Shown: piece by piece, positions 63,930 through 64,000 of the stretch
How the letters are laid out: every line of letters begins with the position of its first letter
Numbering within the stretch: position 1 is the stretch's first letter
NCBI RefSeq assembly: GCF_012276755.1
Contig: NZ_JAAXKX010000001.1
Span: forward strand, 62,001-126,000
Direction: 5' to 3'
Length of the DNA stretch: 64,000 bases
Origin: Marichromatium bheemlicum
Lineage (GTDB): Bacteria > Pseudomonadota > Gammaproteobacteria > Chromatiales > Chromatiaceae
Position numbers and translations under genes: made by a program
The notes under the pieces: model-generated
The model's database searches: none
What the model saw: the letters and a program-made list of their open reading frames with translations, nothing else
Told to the model about the DNA's origin: nothing

Positions 63930-64000
63930 ATGAGTCGTCCGCTTCAGTCCACCGCCCTGTTGCTCGCCCTCGCCCTGCCCCTGCCCGCGCTCGCCGGCGC
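63930..64000 (+). CDS. Exported protein, N-terminus only (3' partial)
   Basis: The first 23 codons of a gene that runs off the window: MSRPLQSTALLLALALPLPALAG, a clear signal peptide with a likely cut after ALA. CGGAG lies 10 bp before the ATG and a promoter-like pair about 90 bp upstream. Nothing can be said about the mature protein. Confidence 0.6.
   Translation, partial: MSRPLQSTALLLALALPLPALAG

Noticed and set aside
63590-63931. A 114-codon N-terminal extension of the DUF2058 protein.
   Set aside because: It would overlap the divergent promoter and start region, and the DUF2058 family begins at the NSLQDQLLKAGL segment.

Overview
The window is a dense, GC-rich piece of a gammaproteobacterial chromosome, most likely from the Chromatiales (purple sulfur bacteria and relatives). 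The order fimT-pilV-pilW-pilX-pilY1-pilE and the ftsK-lolA-rarA string are typical gammaproteobacterial arrangements; a TrpB2-type tryptophan synthase, a CbiB cobalamin enzyme and a NapC/NirT-type tetraheme cytochrome fit an anaerobic or phototrophic lifestyle. No photosynthesis gene, rRNA, tRNA, CRISPR array or transposase was seen, so the order-level call is inference.

Layout. 1-1328: end of an ExbD/ExbD/TonB energiser operon, convergent with cbiB (1335-2291). 2736-3625: tetraheme NapC/NirT-type cytochrome plus monoheme cytochrome c. 3975-11056: minor type IV pilin operon with PilY1 and a PilE-type pilin. 11434-18825: trpB, a LysM protein, a PqiA-type membrane protein with a small secreted protein, a dispersed inverted-repeat element, and a P2-type cation ATPase converging on dnaE (18808-22368).

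22616-37578: an uninterrupted run of 17 minus-strand genes, tightly packed and often overlapping, with a plausible sigma-70 promoter at its head and a hairpin after its tail. In transcription order it encodes a glycine-zipper lipoprotein, a trypsin-like protease, four exported coiled-coil proteins, a MotA/TolQ/ExbB-type channel subunit, two different TolR/ExbD-like subunits, a TPR-like anchored protein, an exported Cys-containing protein, a polytopic membrane protein, an SH3b protein, an SH3b-VWA protein, a LolD/MacB-type ATPase with an FtsX-type permease, and an exported SUMF-domain protein lacking the catalytic cysteine region. I recognise no described system with this composition; it looks like an ion-motive-force plus ATP-driven cell-envelope machine and is the main discovery candidate. 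One TolQ-like plus two TolR-like subunits resembles the Myxococcus AglRQS motor in composition.

37762-49847: TlpA-type thioredoxin, YihY/BrkB membrane protein, hybrid histidine kinase with REC and HPt domains, LysR regulator with a RimK-associated-type zinc protease, a second copy of the dispersed repeat, msrB, an aminotransferase / SCO-like / psd operon, rarA and lolA. 49852-64000: ftsK, a Pat-type lysine acetyltransferase divergent from an HDAC-family deacetylase (a candidate reversible acetylation module), photolyase, a PAS-GGDEF-EAL protein with a degenerate GGDEF motif, tcdA, tatD, an NYN-domain protein, a DUF2058 protein and the start of an exported protein.

In-frame hexanucleotide repeats (Glu-Pro in TonB, Asp and Asp-Pro in PilY1) and lower-GC stretches inside pilW and pilY1 mark fast-evolving surface components.
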